Positions 5,494 through 5,653 of a stretch of DNA of 5,653 nt are shown piece after piece. The position numbers and the translations under genes are program-made. The first letter of the stretch is position 1; each line of letters starts with the position of its first letter. Origin of the DNA: Terriglobia bacterium (GTDB taxonomy: Bacteria; Acidobacteriota; Terriglobia; UBA7540). The stretch is taken from contig JASHTZ010000061.1 in the NCBI GenBank assembly GCA_030040295.1, positions 1 through 5,653 on the forward strand. The letters run 5' to 3'. Below the pieces are notes generated by a model. It was not told where the DNA came from. It saw only the letters and a list, made by a program, of their open reading frames with translations, and made no database searches.

Positions 5494-5653
5494 TCACGGC
5501 CTTGTGACATCGACCATCAGCAGGGCGAAAACCAGCGGCAGGTAGACGATCGACGCCAATACCAGTTGGCGGGCCAGAACGTTGGTGCGCCGGGCAGCCA
5601 AGCACGCGCCATAATAAAGAAATCCGGCGCCCAGAATTCCCGCGCCCACCAGA
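5494..5653 (-). CDS. ctaB: Protoheme IX farnesyltransferase (heme O synthase), C-terminal end only
   Basis: The 52 visible residues before TGA (5494-5496) form the last part of a UbiA-type membrane prenyltransferase. One hydrophobic helix, LVGAGILGAGFLYYGACLAA, is followed by a basic loop (RRTNVLARQ) and a final helix reading LASIVYLPLVFALLMVD. The loop-helix pattern AR-x-L-x-LAS-x-VYLPL is typical of the CtaB/CyoE C-terminus. The enzyme farnesylates heme B to heme O for heme-copper oxidases. The catalytic Asp-rich loops lie outside the window, so identification rests on the tail and on the downstream CtaM-like gene. Most of the gene is cut off by the right edge. A 72-base gap separates it from the next start and holds only a T-rich stretch with no clear hairpin. 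Confidence 0.75.
   Translation of the reverse strand, partial: LVGAGILGAGFLYYGACLAARRTNVLARQLVLASIVYLPLVFALLMVDVTRP

Overview
The window is a compact, GC-rich bacterial stretch in which every confidently recognised gene lies on the minus strand, so it reads from high to low coordinates. The gene content suggests a Gram-negative bacterium, probably Acidobacteriota or a similar environmental lineage. The signs are a phosphatidylserine decarboxylase of the short type beside PssA and an Asd/ArgC-like protein, a DUF420/CtaM protein beside heme O synthase, and a ceruloplasmin-like copper oxidase. This placement is a judgement from gene types and has not been tested by search.

Right part (about 5653-4754), respiratory oxidase assembly. 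The C-terminal end of a CtaB-type protoheme IX farnesyltransferase (heme O synthase) enters from the right edge. It is followed by a small two-helix membrane protein of unknown function, whose stop codon overlaps the start of a four-helix DUF420 (YozB/CtaM-like) protein. The three look like one operon for assembling a heme-copper terminal oxidase.

Middle (about 4753-3393), a secreted two-domain multicopper oxidase. A possible promoter (about 4696-4724) precedes the gene. The protein strongly resembles vertebrate ceruloplasmin domains. It keeps all eight trinuclear-cluster histidines and has one type 1 copper site, in domain 2. Just after its stop lies a 20-pair, near-perfect inverted repeat (3339-3386) resembling a REP-type element or transcript-end hairpin.

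Left part (about 3230-229), a small DUF465/YdcH-like coiled-coil protein and then a phospholipid gene group. This group is psd (phosphatidylserine decarboxylase), pssA (CDP-diacylglycerol-serine phosphatidyltransferase) and an aspartate-semialdehyde-dehydrogenase-like protein. PssA makes phosphatidylserine and Psd converts it to phosphatidylethanolamine. The third gene overlaps pssA by an ATGA junction and keeps the Asd fold signature, but it has lost the catalytic cysteine, so it looks like a pseudoenzyme tied to this operon.

Left edge (1-228): the tail of a probable plus-strand gene ends at position 100 and converges on the phospholipid operon. The short gap between them holds a modest inverted repeat. 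No RNA gene, CRISPR array, insertion sequence or phage gene was seen. The least explained items are the Asd-like pseudoenzyme, the ceruloplasmin-like oxidase and the small membrane protein upstream of CtaM.
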